Positions 53,001 to 63,896 of a stretch of 64,000 nt of DNA are shown in pieces. The notes below the pieces were generated by a model that saw only the letters and a program-made list of their open reading frames with translations, did not search any database and had not been told where the DNA came from. Each line of letters starts with the position of its first letter. Positions within the stretch are counted from its first letter, which is position 1. A program made the translations under genes and the position numbers. The stretch is taken from the NCBI GenBank assembly GCA_918807975.1, contig OU964923.1, forward strand, positions 7,192,001 to 7,256,000. The letters are read 5' to 3'. Origin of the DNA: Aplidium turbinatum (taxonomy: Eukaryota > Chordata > Ascidiacea > Aplousobranchia > Polyclinidae).

Positions 53001-56000
53001 ACGTTTATTTAACGTTGTTTTTGTGTAACAACATCTTTTCTCAGTATGAGAAATTTTCCAGTATGAAAGACTTTTGTTCAAAGGCTATTCTCCCTAAGAT
53101 GATCAATCGTTTTCCTCAAGGAGGTTTAGTCAGAGGTGATAACAATGTGTGCTACATAAGCTAGCTCAAAGGCTCTGAGATGAGAAAAGATCAGGCAAGC
53201 TATTTCAGAATTCTGCCAAAATATTCTATGATGACACAGTAATGGATGCCAGTGGGATGGAAATGGATGAGTTGAAGGAGATTGCGTGGGATCGAACGCT
53301 GTGGAGAGGAAGAATCTATGGAGTGACCATGAGTGGAATCCAACTGAACCGATGAAGAGAAAAAGTTCGACGTCTTGTATTCGATTAGATTTAAATCTAA
53401 TCTGCATTTGTATAATAATCCCACTGAAGACAATGTGCCATAAATAGACGGTACTAAAGGTAAAGGTGAGTCCCATACTTGAATCCAAGCATCGGGGGAT
53501 GAGAAGATAAGGTTCTCATTATACTAAGCCATCGGCACTAACGAGAGTAGGGTGGCCGGTTCCTTTCTCTCGGCCGCCTTTACTTCAGCAATTACGCCCA
53601 CCCAATTTATTACACCCTGGGTAGAGGTGAGCGGTGTTTGTCAACAACCAGCATAAGCCGGGAGTCGAACCAGGATTGCGTGATTGGAAAGCGAGCGCCT
53701 TATCCGCTGCGCCATCCCACCAGACGGTACTAATTAGACCAAAAGTTGCCCAAAGACAACGCGGAAAGACAGAGCATGAAGCTAATTCCAACAGAAAACA
53801 GGGCTATATATTCGCTATACACAACGTTTAAAATACGTTGAAAAAATGTCCCGAGACTGCATGTAAAAAGTTGAGTTGAAAAGCAATTTTGAATTCTCGT
53901 GGAGTCGTAATAAGAAGACCAAAGTGCACATGTCAACTGATTACCTGGAAACTGTGCGATAATTGAAGTAGATGTAAGTAATCGCACAATTGCACTGTCC
54001 TGATCGATTCAAAAACACTACCCGCTACTGAAAAAGGCCATGTGCTGAAATGGTAGAAATCGTGTGTATCTTAGTTGCTCATTCAGGAATTTCCGACTAG
54101 GTTAGTGTGTTTTCTTATGGTGATACGTTACGTTCACGTTATGCAGCGTTTCTTAACATCAGCGTAGCATCAACTTTCTGGTCACAATTGGACAAGAAAA
54201 CACTAAACTGCATTTCGGTGTGCTCAGATGGTCATAAAATTATCTTTTATGTGAAAAGAAGAATTCACAGTTCGTTCAAACATTGTGGTAAGATGGAGTG
54301 AAAACCGCAGAATAAACAATCCACGTTACACCAGGAAGGATCTTCTCTACACAATTTTAAATCTTTTGAATATTATATAGGAACATGCCCTTCTCTTTAA
54401 CTTTCACAAATTGTGTTTGTAACTTCTGTTTCAATCCTAAGTCAGAAGAGCTTCAAGAAGTGAGTTAATGATAAGCACTGATACCTTCTTGAAAGCCGCT
54501 AATGAGACATGGTGTTTATCACTAACAAAACAAGTCGTAAACACGTCTATTTTGGGCACATTCAACGCTGAAAATACAAGCAATTACCAAAATACGCGCT
54601 GTGCTGGCTGCATAGTCAATAGAGTCATTGTTTTTCAAATAACGCGAGAGTCTGGAAATAACTGGTCAAATTTCTGTGCGTTGCTAAGCGATTACTGGCC
54701 CAGTTTTACGTTATTATTGAGTTTTTAGACGTTACTACACAGAAACATACGCATCTGATACCGATAAGTGGCATTGCTGTTTAGTCCAACTCGTAAGTGA
54801 TAATGCAAACAGTCGTCACACGGTATTTTTCCCACACATCAAAGCACTGCTTCGGGCTTCATGTTCATTTTGCATCGCCAAAAGTAGATACAACTTCATA
54901 AAATAACTATTTGTTTTCGACGTTCACAAGTGAAAACTTAATGTCAAAGCCTACACGTTTCAAGAGCCAAAGAAAAAACATAATGTATTTTGAAGGTGTC
55001 ATCTTTTGAGCTGAACATAAGCAATGTTACAAACGAGATCAGAAACGGGTGATTGCTTTCCATTGAAAAAGCAAGCAGGAGAATGAAGAAACAAGCTATT
55101 AGGCGCTGATACTTTGACAATTCCACAAGTTTTGTTTGTTTAGCAAGACAAAAACCTGACATGACTTTGTGAACCACACAATTAAATAAGAAAAAAATAA
55201 ACTTGAACTTTTGTGTTGCAAAAGGGGAGATTTAAATGATAAAACTTAAGAGCGGAGCCTCGCAATTGGAGTGTAATGATACTTGATCATACGCTTCATT
55301 TCGGGTGCAAGATTTATTCAAGCACCTGCATTTGTTGTTTTCAAACAACATTACAATACAAAGCAAACCTACAAAAACGAAGCAAGCCATAATCTTTTAC
55401 CACTGAAACGTTAGTAGCGCCTGTATGCCAGTTAGTGAATCCAGGAAAAGTGACTAAGATAAAAATGTCATAATATTTTGCATGTTTACATGTGGAAATT
55501 GAAATTAAATCTTTTAAAATAAAATGTTTATGGGTGCTTTCAAAATCAAAAGCTATTTCCTGAAAACAGTTAAATACTGTGGCTTTGAAACTAGAATTTT
55601 ACTTGGTAGCTCTTTGTATGAAACAACACAGATATATCACACCAAAATACATCACACTGGCCGTTTTAAAACTGAATCGACACTTCACAAAAAGGAAAGT
55701 TTAATCACAAGATTTTGAACCGCGCAATTTCGTAGCATTGCTTTATGAATGAAACAAGTGTATACCTTGGCTACTTGAATAAAGAGACACAGAGTTGTTA
55801 CTATAGGCAAGTCAAAACAAGTTCACATGAAAAGATTTCCGAAAATAAACCTAACTTCAAACTTTCACGTTCACAAACTGTTGAAATATGTTGATATATT
55901 GTATGACATAAGACAAAGATAATACTTATAACCAAAACACTACCTTTGTATATGGTTATGACCAGAACGGACACAATAGGATTTAAACTCGAGCTTTAAC

Positions 56001-59000
56001 AACTGTTCAAGCACAAGCCATTAAACCTTTAAAAACTAACGTACATTCATTATCCTGAGATGCTAAACAAACATGGAAAAACGGTGAACTTGATCTTTTA
56101 CTGCTATTTTAAAAACAATCGTCAAGTGCCACTTGAAATCAATCCAAAAATTCCATGGCCGCATGGGCATGAAACAACTGTATGTGAAGGACCATTACAG
56201 TAATAATAATCAAACAAATAATGAAATAATATTAAGTGGTTGAAAGGTAGAAAATGATTAAGCATGATATACTCACGTTGTATATTGGGCGCGTCGACAA
56301 GTTCGAAAAAGTCTTCTTCCGTGTCGACTTCGGCAAACTTGGCTACAGACCTTTGGTGTGCGTGCTGTAAGTATTCCTGCAAGATAGGGATGAATGATCC
56401 GGTCAGAAAATTAGCGTTTTTTATATTGATTCAGCGTCACCATACGTGGATTTAGTTTTCCAGACGATAACTTTTCATTGCCCATGTAATGATGTGATGG
56501 TCAAGCTTGGCCCCTGGGTCAAGTGATTTAGATTACGCTCAAAATGCATTTGCACGGTTGGAAACTTGTTATGACTTGATACACCTAAAATAGTTTCTTT
56601 TTTGCTTCTTTACATGGAATTGAAAAGCAACTCGGTCTTGTTTGGTTTCAGTTAAAACTTCTTAAACCTGATGTAACATGATCTAAATATATCCGCGCTC
56701 TCACGTACTATGTACAAAGTTGATGTACTATTGTGTAATATATATTACATATATGCACCCATGACGCATCACATATACATGATATGTACTACTATGGTCA
56801 AATATTGAATTAAATCACCAAAGCAGCCTGTACCTTCAAGATATCGACACTTCTGGCCATCTTGCACAAGCTGTGAGTTTGGAGAGAACGTTCATGGCAA
56901 AACACAGCCTGGCGAAGGTGAGATTTTCCTGCAACATTTGCCAGTTAAGAGTCGTAGTAACATGCAACAAAAATAATAGGTACCAATTATCAGCAAGTTT
57001 AAAAACTCATGGCAAAGTATTTTTCAGAGCTATTGACTGTGAAAACAGCCGAATTTTAGAAATATTCGAATGTCGACATTCTCTCCAAGAAAGGACCTCA
57101 AAGTGCCACTTCAAAAGACGAATTTCCCTGCTGATTTATCAGCGGTAAATATAAGAAGCTTTTCTTCTTTCTACTTTATACCCCCAACTACAATTAGTTG
57201 GGTGTTCTCCAACAACAATCGAAAGGACGTAACCAACTGATGATATAAGTCATGGTGAAGATATTTGTGACTGAACTGACGAGGCCAGCCGAACTTGAGA
57301 AACATGGTGTCTACCGCTATTCTGGCTTTATTTTGGCTTTCAAGCAGAGCTGTGGAGTCGAATGAGTTTTGGCGTGTCAGAAGTAGGCCAGTGATAAACT
57401 GTGGAGTCGGAGTAGTATATTTTTCGCCCGACTTCACAACCCTGCTTTCAAGCACAATTTTGAATTGAAGTCTTACGACTAGTGTGGAAGCTCCAACGAT
57501 CCCAGACAGAAACTGAACCGTTTTTTTACATCGATTCAGCGTCTCCAGACGTTGAATCAATGTAAAAAAAAGGTTTAGTTGCTGTCTGGGATACGATTAG
57601 AAAAAACGACATGCTCGTTGTAGTGAAAAAAAAACAAGATTTATTTACCTAGTCTTCGACGGTCACCTTTCCTTCTTGCTGCGTCATCAGGCTTTGGGAC
57701 GTCATCACCGTTGACGTTAATATACAAAGTGGAGAGCAATTTTGCAATTTCAACAGGCTCTGCCGCCTCTGTGCGGAGAAAATACGTTGTAACTTATTGC
57801 AACACAAAACGTTGCGTTATCATTCGGTTCATTAATGTTCAACGCGCATCGTTGAATCACCGGAAAGCGACAGCTCGCGCTGCAACCGAGATGCTTGTTT
57901 TTTATCTGCATCACTTTCGGAGTTCTGTTGACAATTTTTATGACTTTAAATGCAATAAACTTAAGAGGCGCAAAAGTTCCGGGCACTAAATTAATAGTTC
58001 CGAACGAAATTAGGGGATGTGTTAACGTGGGTCAGAGTAAACAAAACATGCTCTCATCACATCTTTTCAACATATGGTAACGTTGAAGTTAGTGGTTTAT
58101 ATGGCAGGGAGTGCAAAGACTTTCTCTTGTTGCCAAAAATATAAACAATAGATAAGAAAAGTGTAAATTATTTATTGCAGAGTGCAGACTAATTGGTTTT
58201 CAAACGTTCAATAACATAATGGAATTTCTGTTCAAGGTTCATTGGTTTTTGTGGTGTTTCAACGTCAAATGATTGTAAAGCAACGCAAAGAATGATTGGA
58301 ATCGGCGATTTGAAATGCAGAAAAAATTTCGCTTTTCTCAAAAGGCATTTCAGTCACTGAATGACGCGTTTCAAGTATTTACGTCGTTTGCTGGTTACGC
58401 AATGCGTCAAATCAGTGACTCATGCGTCAAATCAGTGACTCATAATAATGATAGAGAAAAAATCGCAGCGGTTCGATTTGTGATGAAACATTACGCGATG
58501 ATCGCTTTTAATGTTAATCTAGACGGAATTTAAAAATTGATTGTGCAAAACCGTCTTCAAAATTTGTTTACTTAGCCAAATAAATTTACGCTTTCCAATG
58601 GAAGGCAAAAACAAATATTGTACGCAAAAGTTCGCATGCAAAGCATCACGTTCAGTAAACAAAATCGTAAAAAACGTGTCACTACATAAACTTTTACAAA
58701 AAAAGCACCATATCATACCGTGTTGTTCTAAAAGTCCTAAAGAGGCATAGTAATGACCCAGAGCCCGATAATGATGTGTCTTCACTTGGACCATATTGAT
58801 CCATGAATAGGGCACGTAACTTTTCACTGGATCGATAGCGAAGGCTTTGTCTGCGAGGCTGTACTTGTCAGCCACCTATGAGAAAGAACACAATCAGTTA
58901 AAAATGTGTTTCATGAGGGATTAGGGGTTTTTGTAATTATTTGAAGTATTTAGATTACAAATGGATTCTTCTTACATTCTCCACTAAAAGTGGACACTGA

Positions 59001-62000
59001 AAAATGCGACTTTCCAGTAAAAAGCGACCTGCTTTTGCAACTCATATACTGTAGTAGATAGTAGACGATTTCAATTCTTAATTAAGCCGATTAGCCGTGA
59101 CATCCAACCACCGAAGCGTAACATAAGAGCATGATGAACTCATGCCTTGTCCATGTGGCCAACTAAATCATTCTTCATGATTAGTTTGTTTGCGTGGCTT
59201 GCAAGTTGAAAAATATTGTTGATAGGAAGTGGTAAGACCTGTGCGAAAGCTACACCGATCAAGGACAGATGATCACAATGACATTGCAACCAATTACGAT
59301 TACATCGTATAACCAATTACGATTACATCATGTACGATCAATAAAACGCAACATGCTCGCTGTGCTAGTGAGCGCTCAGTCTTTCTATTTTTAATTGATT
59401 TTAAAAATTCTTGTAGAAACCTTGTGGTTTTTGGCCTTCATATATTGATGTGTGTAACTAGGTGTCAGCTCAGCCAATAAATCAGCATGGAAATAAACTT
59501 ATAAAAATAACACCAAAATACTGATGGTTTTGAAAGGCATTGACGAAAAAAGAACCATAACAAATGTAAAATAATATCACATAAGAAAATCAAAAACATT
59601 GATTTCCTACAGTCGATCAATCGAAAACAAGGATCAAAAGATTGGCCTTGACAGAGAAGAGCGATTTGGCGCACAATAATAGATCAGTGACGATTTTGAA
59701 CGGCAATTCAGTGTATGAAGGGCATCGCACGTCAGTGGTGTCTCGACGTGGGTTAGAGCAAATAGAATTGCTATAGCAGAATAAATTATTATCTTTTGAA
59801 ATACAATATATGCCGGTATGCCCACAAGGATAAACCACCTCGGGAATGGCTTTGACGGTCACGGTCACTTTGACGGTCAACTTATAGTTGCAATAAAAAA
59901 GGTTTTCCAAAGTATCGCTAAACATATTCAGACCAGGCAAGCGGAAATGGTTTATTATGAAACGCAAGACGTCATATTTACATATGATAAGTCAGCACTA
60001 GGTCAATCAAAAATCGAATGCTGAGCAAACAATTCGTTGAGAAAACGCTTATTCCCAACATGAGAAAGTCTTTTATGAGCCTTAGTTTGATCTTGTTAGT
60101 CTCACGTACTGGTGATGAATTTGAAAAAATAACGCCGACGAAGAGAACCATGTTGATTATCTGGAGTTGGAAAGTTTAAAAAAACTAAAAAACAAAAATT
60201 CGGGCTTTTAGCTTGAAGAAATTGATAAACGGTGAAAGTTCAAATTGAAAAAAAGTTTCCGAAGTTAAATCTGGAAACTTATTAATATTACGCCATGTGA
60301 GTGACAATGGAAAACTATAAACAAATCATTTGATATTTCACCAATAAAAAGTCTGTTAATGTAAAATAAGCAGCATACACAATACACATAGCTTAAAATA
60401 AATACACCCGCCTCAATCACGTGGTTCAGAATTAGCTTAATAAGCGACAAATTTCTACAAAAAACAATAAATATCAATTTCAACAATAGGTTGTAAACGT
60501 TGTGAATCACCTGCATGGCTTCCTGGGCAATGGAAGCGCATTTTCCAAGTTGGATCTCAAAACCACCGAGAATACTCCTTTCCATGCAGCATTCCTGAGC
60601 CTGCGCTAGCATGAGGAAGGTAAGTGCACTCAAAAACGAGTGACTCAGGTCTGGAGTAGGCGCGTTACTGAAATTGGTCCTCAGGTAATTGTACACACCT
60701 GGAGAAAAATGATTTGTTTTCTGAAAAAATCGTCTACCAAGCTGGCGAAAGTTGTCTCTTTACACCGTTTCAACCTCTGATGACGTTAAAATGATGTAAA
60801 ATGAGCAACGTTTGCAAGCTGGGAAATCTTTCAACCGAACAGAGTAAAAAAAATACCGAGCCGAGGTAAACACTTTTATAAAATTTGCTTTGAAAAAATG
60901 TAAAAAACAGGGTTTCCCCACGCTAACCGGCAGAACGTTGGTAAGCGTCGATGGCTTTGTCGACCCCCTTCCTTTTGGTGCGGTCGGCTCTTGTTCCAAT
61001 CTGTGAATACAAAGCTCCGATGTTGAAGAGGATGCTGGCCTTCTCCAAGGACACAGATCGTTGGACTGAAGGAACACCGGTGATGGAATCGTACCTGTGG
61101 ATAAGAAATCAAGTGATTGGAAAATCGTATCTTAGCACGGTCACTATTTTCACGCGTGACCCGCAGTTCTAAGAAATATGAATATGAGAACAAAGTTATG
61201 AAAATATATAAACTCATTGTCCATATCGGCTTTCAACAAGTGAAAATTGTTAACAGTGGTTAGATAAAATGTAAAATATATTGGTGGTACTAAAATAGCA
61301 GAGGAACACCATAGGGTGAAGTTGAACGAAATTATGTACTGTTTTTGTACCGTACAAGTGAAAAAAAAACGAAATATTTGGCCAAACAAAAAAAAATTCA
61401 GAAGTTTAGTTACCGTACATAACCTGTTGTAAACAATAACTTCACCGGCTTCGTTCACAGTTACCGGTAATTAATGAAATAAAAAAAAAAACCTTAGCCG
61501 AAGACCTACAGTTCATTTTGATTGGATGGAATTATGAATTCAAAATTTCCAAAAATCTGCTATCAAGTGTAGCGACGTTAAATCAATCGTAAAACACATT
61601 TATCTCTAATTCAAACTCGTCTTATTCTTTAAAAGCAGCCAACTACAAAGCATCGGATTGTACCATTGTTATGGGCACTGACAATGGGAACATTAGAAAC
61701 GTGACTCATTCTGTTTTGGATTGCACCAGGTTTACAAAATAATAAAACCTGACATTTTAATAGGTCACTGGATGCGACAAGGTCTCGTATTTTTTCTTCT
61801 AGTTTTTTTTCACGTTGGCTTAATGCAAAAAACTACTTGTCAAGGTCAAAGAAAAATCCCGTATGTGTGTCAAGTTTATGGTGTACAACAGAAACGCCAG
61901 GGATTATACTAATTCCAGCACAGAAATCTTTGCGGCCTCACTGTTGTCAGCTGAGCATCATAAGTTCGAGAACAGTGTACAACGCTATAACAATTTTACA

Positions 62001-63771
62001 TTGTTTGACGTTAAATAAAAGTAAAAAAAGCAGTTTTAAAAACAGAACGGTTGAAATTCGCCTTCAGCAATGCATTGTTTGATGCGCAACATGAAATACA
62101 CAACAATAACTGTATTTGCGTTGTTGCAACGTTTAAAAGCATTCAATGTATAAGAAAACAGAACTCGTGCTTTGAAGCCACTCACACACGAGTACCCTAA
62201 ACAAAGCAAAAAACATCAAAACGGATTCAAATAATCGCAAGATTAATTTCATACGCTACTGTAAACAAGACACACATGGGCATGATAGGGAAAAGACTAT
62301 AGAGAAACATAGCCAGCAAGTTCGTGTATTTTGACATTAATTCAACGTCTGCAGCCGTTGAATCAGGAAAAACGGAAAAGCCCTAAAGATTCATATAATC
62401 AATAAAAGATAAGAACAAAAACTTAAATTCAAGTCACAGTTTAACTGTATCAAGCAACATCATTTCATTTTCCAACTATGCGCATATTTCCTTTATGAAT
62501 TTTATGATCTAAGTGAGCAACCATAAGATTAAGCCCACGCAAGTTGTCATTATGCTAACATGCCACACCAGGGTGTGTCACTTAGAAGGGAAATAGGTAT
62601 GTTTGCTTTTTCCTCTACGGTGAGCAATATATATCAACTGCAGATTAATGATGTCATCGAAATTCCACTTTAGACACGCGTTCAGCTTCCAGCATACTTA
62701 AAGTATCGAAAACGACTTGGCAATTGGATGCTATTTGTATAATTAGGTAACGAGATAAAGAACGCTATAAAATTGGGGGTAATGATATAGGGGCGGTAAA
62801 AAGTTAGACCTTAGGGCCTACAAAGACCCAGGTTTGAACGACGACGCTCGTCGTTTTTAGATGAATAAATTTAATCATTGTTTTTTAAATCTAGAGAGTT
62901 TCACTCAGCTAACCTCGAAGATATCTAAAACGGTAAAGGCCCAATCGTGTCCCAATCCGAAACAACATAATGTTGGGTGCTCAAAAACTCATTTTTCACC
63001 GCATCGCGTTATTATGTTATAATATAGGACAATGACTTATCGACCATATCAAATTCAGCTCTTCTCCAGACGACAAATCAGTCGTTTTTTAGATTAATTC
63101 AAGGTCAACAGATCCACTGTCAGCTGACGTTAATCAATGTGAAAAACGACTGACCGTCTGACCTGCTGTCTGGGTTTACACCTGTTACAACTATAAAAAG
63201 TTCAACGTTTTACCGCTGCGCAGTCGTAACATTACATCGTTTCAACATCTGGCGACGTTCAAGCGATGTAAAAAGGAAAACTTTGTTGCCCTGGAGCAAG
63301 CTGTACCAACTTTTACCTACAATTGTGTTCGAATCTATCGAAGAGAAAATGTTGCAAAACACATTAAGTGGTTTACGAAAATCATCAAAGTTCATAAAAA
63401 AGTCGTTTGTACACCCAACACACTGCTATATAATAATTAAGGACATATGGATTAAACGTCAAAGTTTCGTAACTGTGTTAAAAACTTAAACTCTCAAAAC
63501 GTAAACTTCCCAGACAGCAAAATCCCTCAATGGCGAATTTTCCTGTCTGGGTTAATACACTTCTTTACCAGTGGAAGTACACTCCAAGTGGCTTGTGTGG
63601 AGAAAAGAAGCGATTTTCAACGAAATATAACTGATTGTAGTATTCCAGGAGCAAGGCGACTCCATCGTGTGTCCTGGCTGGAGTGCGGGTCGAGGTTCTC
63701 ATGTCAGCAAAGTCAGCTAGCTCGTCGCAAAAATTGTTCGGGTCTTCTCCATAATGCTCGGATAGAAAAGA
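49712..63771 (-). CDS. Rhophilin (Rho GTPase-binding BRO1-PDZ scaffold), 3' eleven exons; 5' end outside window
   Basis: Exons in coding order: 63771-63569, 61094-60928, 60698-60511, 58875-58719, 57768-57649, 56928-56834, 56376-56277, 52121-52045, 51295-51155, 50802-50644, 50074-49712 (stop). Intron phases match at every junction, giving 589 residues. The first ~390 form most of a BRO1 domain ([23 protein letters not shown], with W across a junction; [48 protein letters not shown]). A linker [18 protein letters not shown] follows, then a PDZ domain ([23 protein letters not shown]) and a basic tail with an Asn run. Rhophilins bind GTP-Rho through an N-terminal HR1 domain, expected just right of the window, and link it to actin and vesicle proteins. 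RHPN1 versus RHPN2 cannot be decided; an invertebrate may have one gene. Confidence 0.95.
50400..50466 (+). repeat. tRNA-like fragment in the last rhophilin intron
   Basis: Box B-like GAGGTTCGACTCCCCGCC with a following CTGGCTCACC. The 5' half is not tRNA-like, so this is probably a SINE scrap and not a tRNA gene. Confidence 0.5.
50644..50802 (-). CDS. Rhophilin exon: second half of PDZ
   Basis: 53 codons, acceptor caacatcag, donor gtatgt. [20 protein letters not shown] ends in [12 protein letters not shown], the beta-D to beta-F part of the PDZ fold. Confidence 0.93.
51155..51295 (-). CDS. Rhophilin exon: first half of PDZ
   Basis: 47 codons, acceptor ctcattcag, donor gtgagt. [13 protein letters not shown] leads into the carboxylate-binding loop region [10 protein letters not shown] (human GFTLRGNAP). 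Confidence 0.93.
51401..51487. repeat. Family X MITE copy in rhophilin intron
   Basis: CCCAGTCAGCACATTAG ... AATCAACGTCTTCAGACGTT ... CTAGTTTGCTGCGTGGG. Confidence 0.8.
52045..52121 (-). CDS. Rhophilin exon: BRO1-PDZ linker
   Basis: 77 bp, acceptor cattacag, donor gtaagt. With the upstream base it reads [15 protein letters not shown]...SSTDIFKRL, matching VDIILPQFSKLTVTDFFQKL of human RHPN2. Confidence 0.9.
52122..56276. other. Large rhophilin intron
   Basis: 4.2 kb. Contains a tRNA-derived SINE (53480-53721). Open frames at 52859-53164 and 53126-53488 overlap on opposite strands and show no family. Confidence 0.5.
53480..53721 (-). repeat. Second tRNA-derived SINE family
   Basis: The minus strand begins GGTGGGATGGCGCAGCGGAT (box A-like), then TTTCCAA at the anticodon position and GGTTCGACTCCCGGC (box B). 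A body follows, GACAAACACCGCTCACC ... CTACCCAGGGTGTAATAAATT. Head and body differ from the 4591 family. Confidence 0.75.
56277..56376 (-). CDS. Rhophilin exon: BRO1 C-terminal helix and linker
   Basis: 100 bp, acceptor tcttgcag, donor gtgagt, phase 1 exit. [14 protein letters not shown] and [15 protein letters not shown] (human QEEDDLLNLIDAPSV). Confidence 0.95.
56397..56470. repeat. Family X MITE copy, degenerate
   Basis: GGTCAGAAAATTAGCG, TTTATATTGATTCAGCGTC and TTAGTTTTCCAGACG recall the ends and left core; the right core is eroded. Confidence 0.5.
56834..56928 (-). CDS. Rhophilin BRO1 exon
   Basis: 95 bp, acceptor gttgcag, donor gtacag. With the preceding base it reads [19 protein letters not shown] then [13 protein letters not shown], matching GKSHLRRAMAHHEESVREAS. 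Confidence 0.95.
57345..57444. mobile_element. 100-bp hAT MITE, CAGAGCTGTGGAGTCG ends
   Basis: CAGAGCTGTGGAGTCG versus CGACTTCACAACCCTG, flanked by the exact 8-bp duplication CTTTCAAG (57337-57344, 57445-57452). It lies in a rhophilin intron. Confidence 0.92.
57501..57590. repeat. Family X MITE copy, intact ends
   Basis: CCCAGACAGAAACTGAACCG, TTTTTTTACATCGATTCAGC, a core centred on GTCTCCAGAC, and TTTAGTTGCTGTCTGGG. AT flanks both sides. Confidence 0.88.
57649..57768 (-). CDS. Rhophilin BRO1 exon
   Basis: 120 bp, acceptor ccgcacag, donor gtaaat. [19 protein letters not shown]...[13 protein letters not shown]; human has ...CLSQLYDHM...LKNDQQRRQLG. Confidence 0.92.
   Translation of the reverse strand, partial: RRQSLLKLQNCSPLCILTSTVMTSQSLMTQQEGKVTVED
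58719..58875 (-). CDS. Rhophilin BRO1 exon
   Basis: 157 bp, acceptor tctcatag, donor gtatga. [20 protein letters not shown] then [20 protein letters not shown]; human NIPYSWASLACVKAHHYAALA. Confidence 0.95.
58876..60510. other. Rhophilin intron, nothing recognised
   Basis: 1.6 kb of AT-rich intron. A 19-bp CCAATTACGATTACATC-like string is repeated at about 59290-59330. No gene. Confidence 0.4.
60511..60698 (-). CDS. Rhophilin BRO1 exon
   Basis: 188 bp, acceptor ttctccag, donor gtgatt. [49 protein letters not shown]; human VLNYLKDTF...MMLAQAQESVFEK...VAQEAAK. Confidence 0.95.
60737..60823. repeat. Family X relative with CCAAGCTGG ends
   Basis: CCAAGCTGGCGAAAGTTG ... TTTACACCGTTTCAACCTCTG ... 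CAACGTTTGCAAGCTGGG: the same plan and core, with different terminal letters. Confidence 0.6.
60928..61094 (-). CDS. Rhophilin BRO1 exon
   Basis: 167 bp, acceptor tatccacag, donor gttagc. [49 protein letters not shown]; the most conserved BRO1 block. Confidence 0.96.
63066..63174. repeat. Family X MITE copy
   Basis: CCAGACGACAAATCAGTCG ... GCTGACGTTAATCAATGTG ... GACCTGCTGTCTGGG; the core centre is expanded. Confidence 0.8.
63509..63551. repeat. Family X ends without core
   Basis: CCCAGACAGCAAAATCCC joined to GCGAATTTTCCTGTCTGGG; TT flanks both sides. Confidence 0.75.
63569..63771 (-). CDS. Rhophilin exon: start of BRO1 in this window
   Basis: 203 bp, acceptor gtctttcag, donor gtaaag, phase 2 exit. 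[40 protein letters not shown] and [16 protein letters not shown]; human FILEHYSEDGYLYEDEIAD...VESRFFPPTRQMGLLFTW. Earlier exons (rest of BRO1, HR1) lie beyond 64000. Confidence 0.95.
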
Positions 63772-63846
63772 CTGAAAGACAAAACAGTCGATTGAGCCCA
63801 GCCACGCCCTTTAGTCGTAGGCTACTCCACCTGAGGTAAGCAACGT

Positions 63847-63896
63847 CCCAGACAGAAAATCAGTCGCTTTTTACATTGATTCAACGTCTGGAGACA
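63847..63896. repeat. Family X MITE, left half
   Basis: CCCAGACAGAAAATCAGTCG then TTTTTACATTGATTCAACGT, breaking off after CTGGAGAC. Confidence 0.75.

Larger units (their letters stand above)
61095..63568. other. Rhophilin intron rich in family X repeats
   Basis: 2.5 kb with family X copies or cores near 62312-62375, 63066-63174, 63229-63275 and 63509-63551. No gene. Confidence 0.6.

Noticed and set aside
53126-53488. Minus-strand 120-residue ORF in the rhophilin intron
   Set aside because: Phase and position do not fit the rhophilin chain, which is already continuous across this intron; no domain.
57100-57330. Extra rhophilin exon between 57649 and 56928
   Set aside because: Candidate frames hit stops or the wrong phase. 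The 56928-56834 exon joins 57649 directly in phase and restores the conserved GKSHLRxA block.
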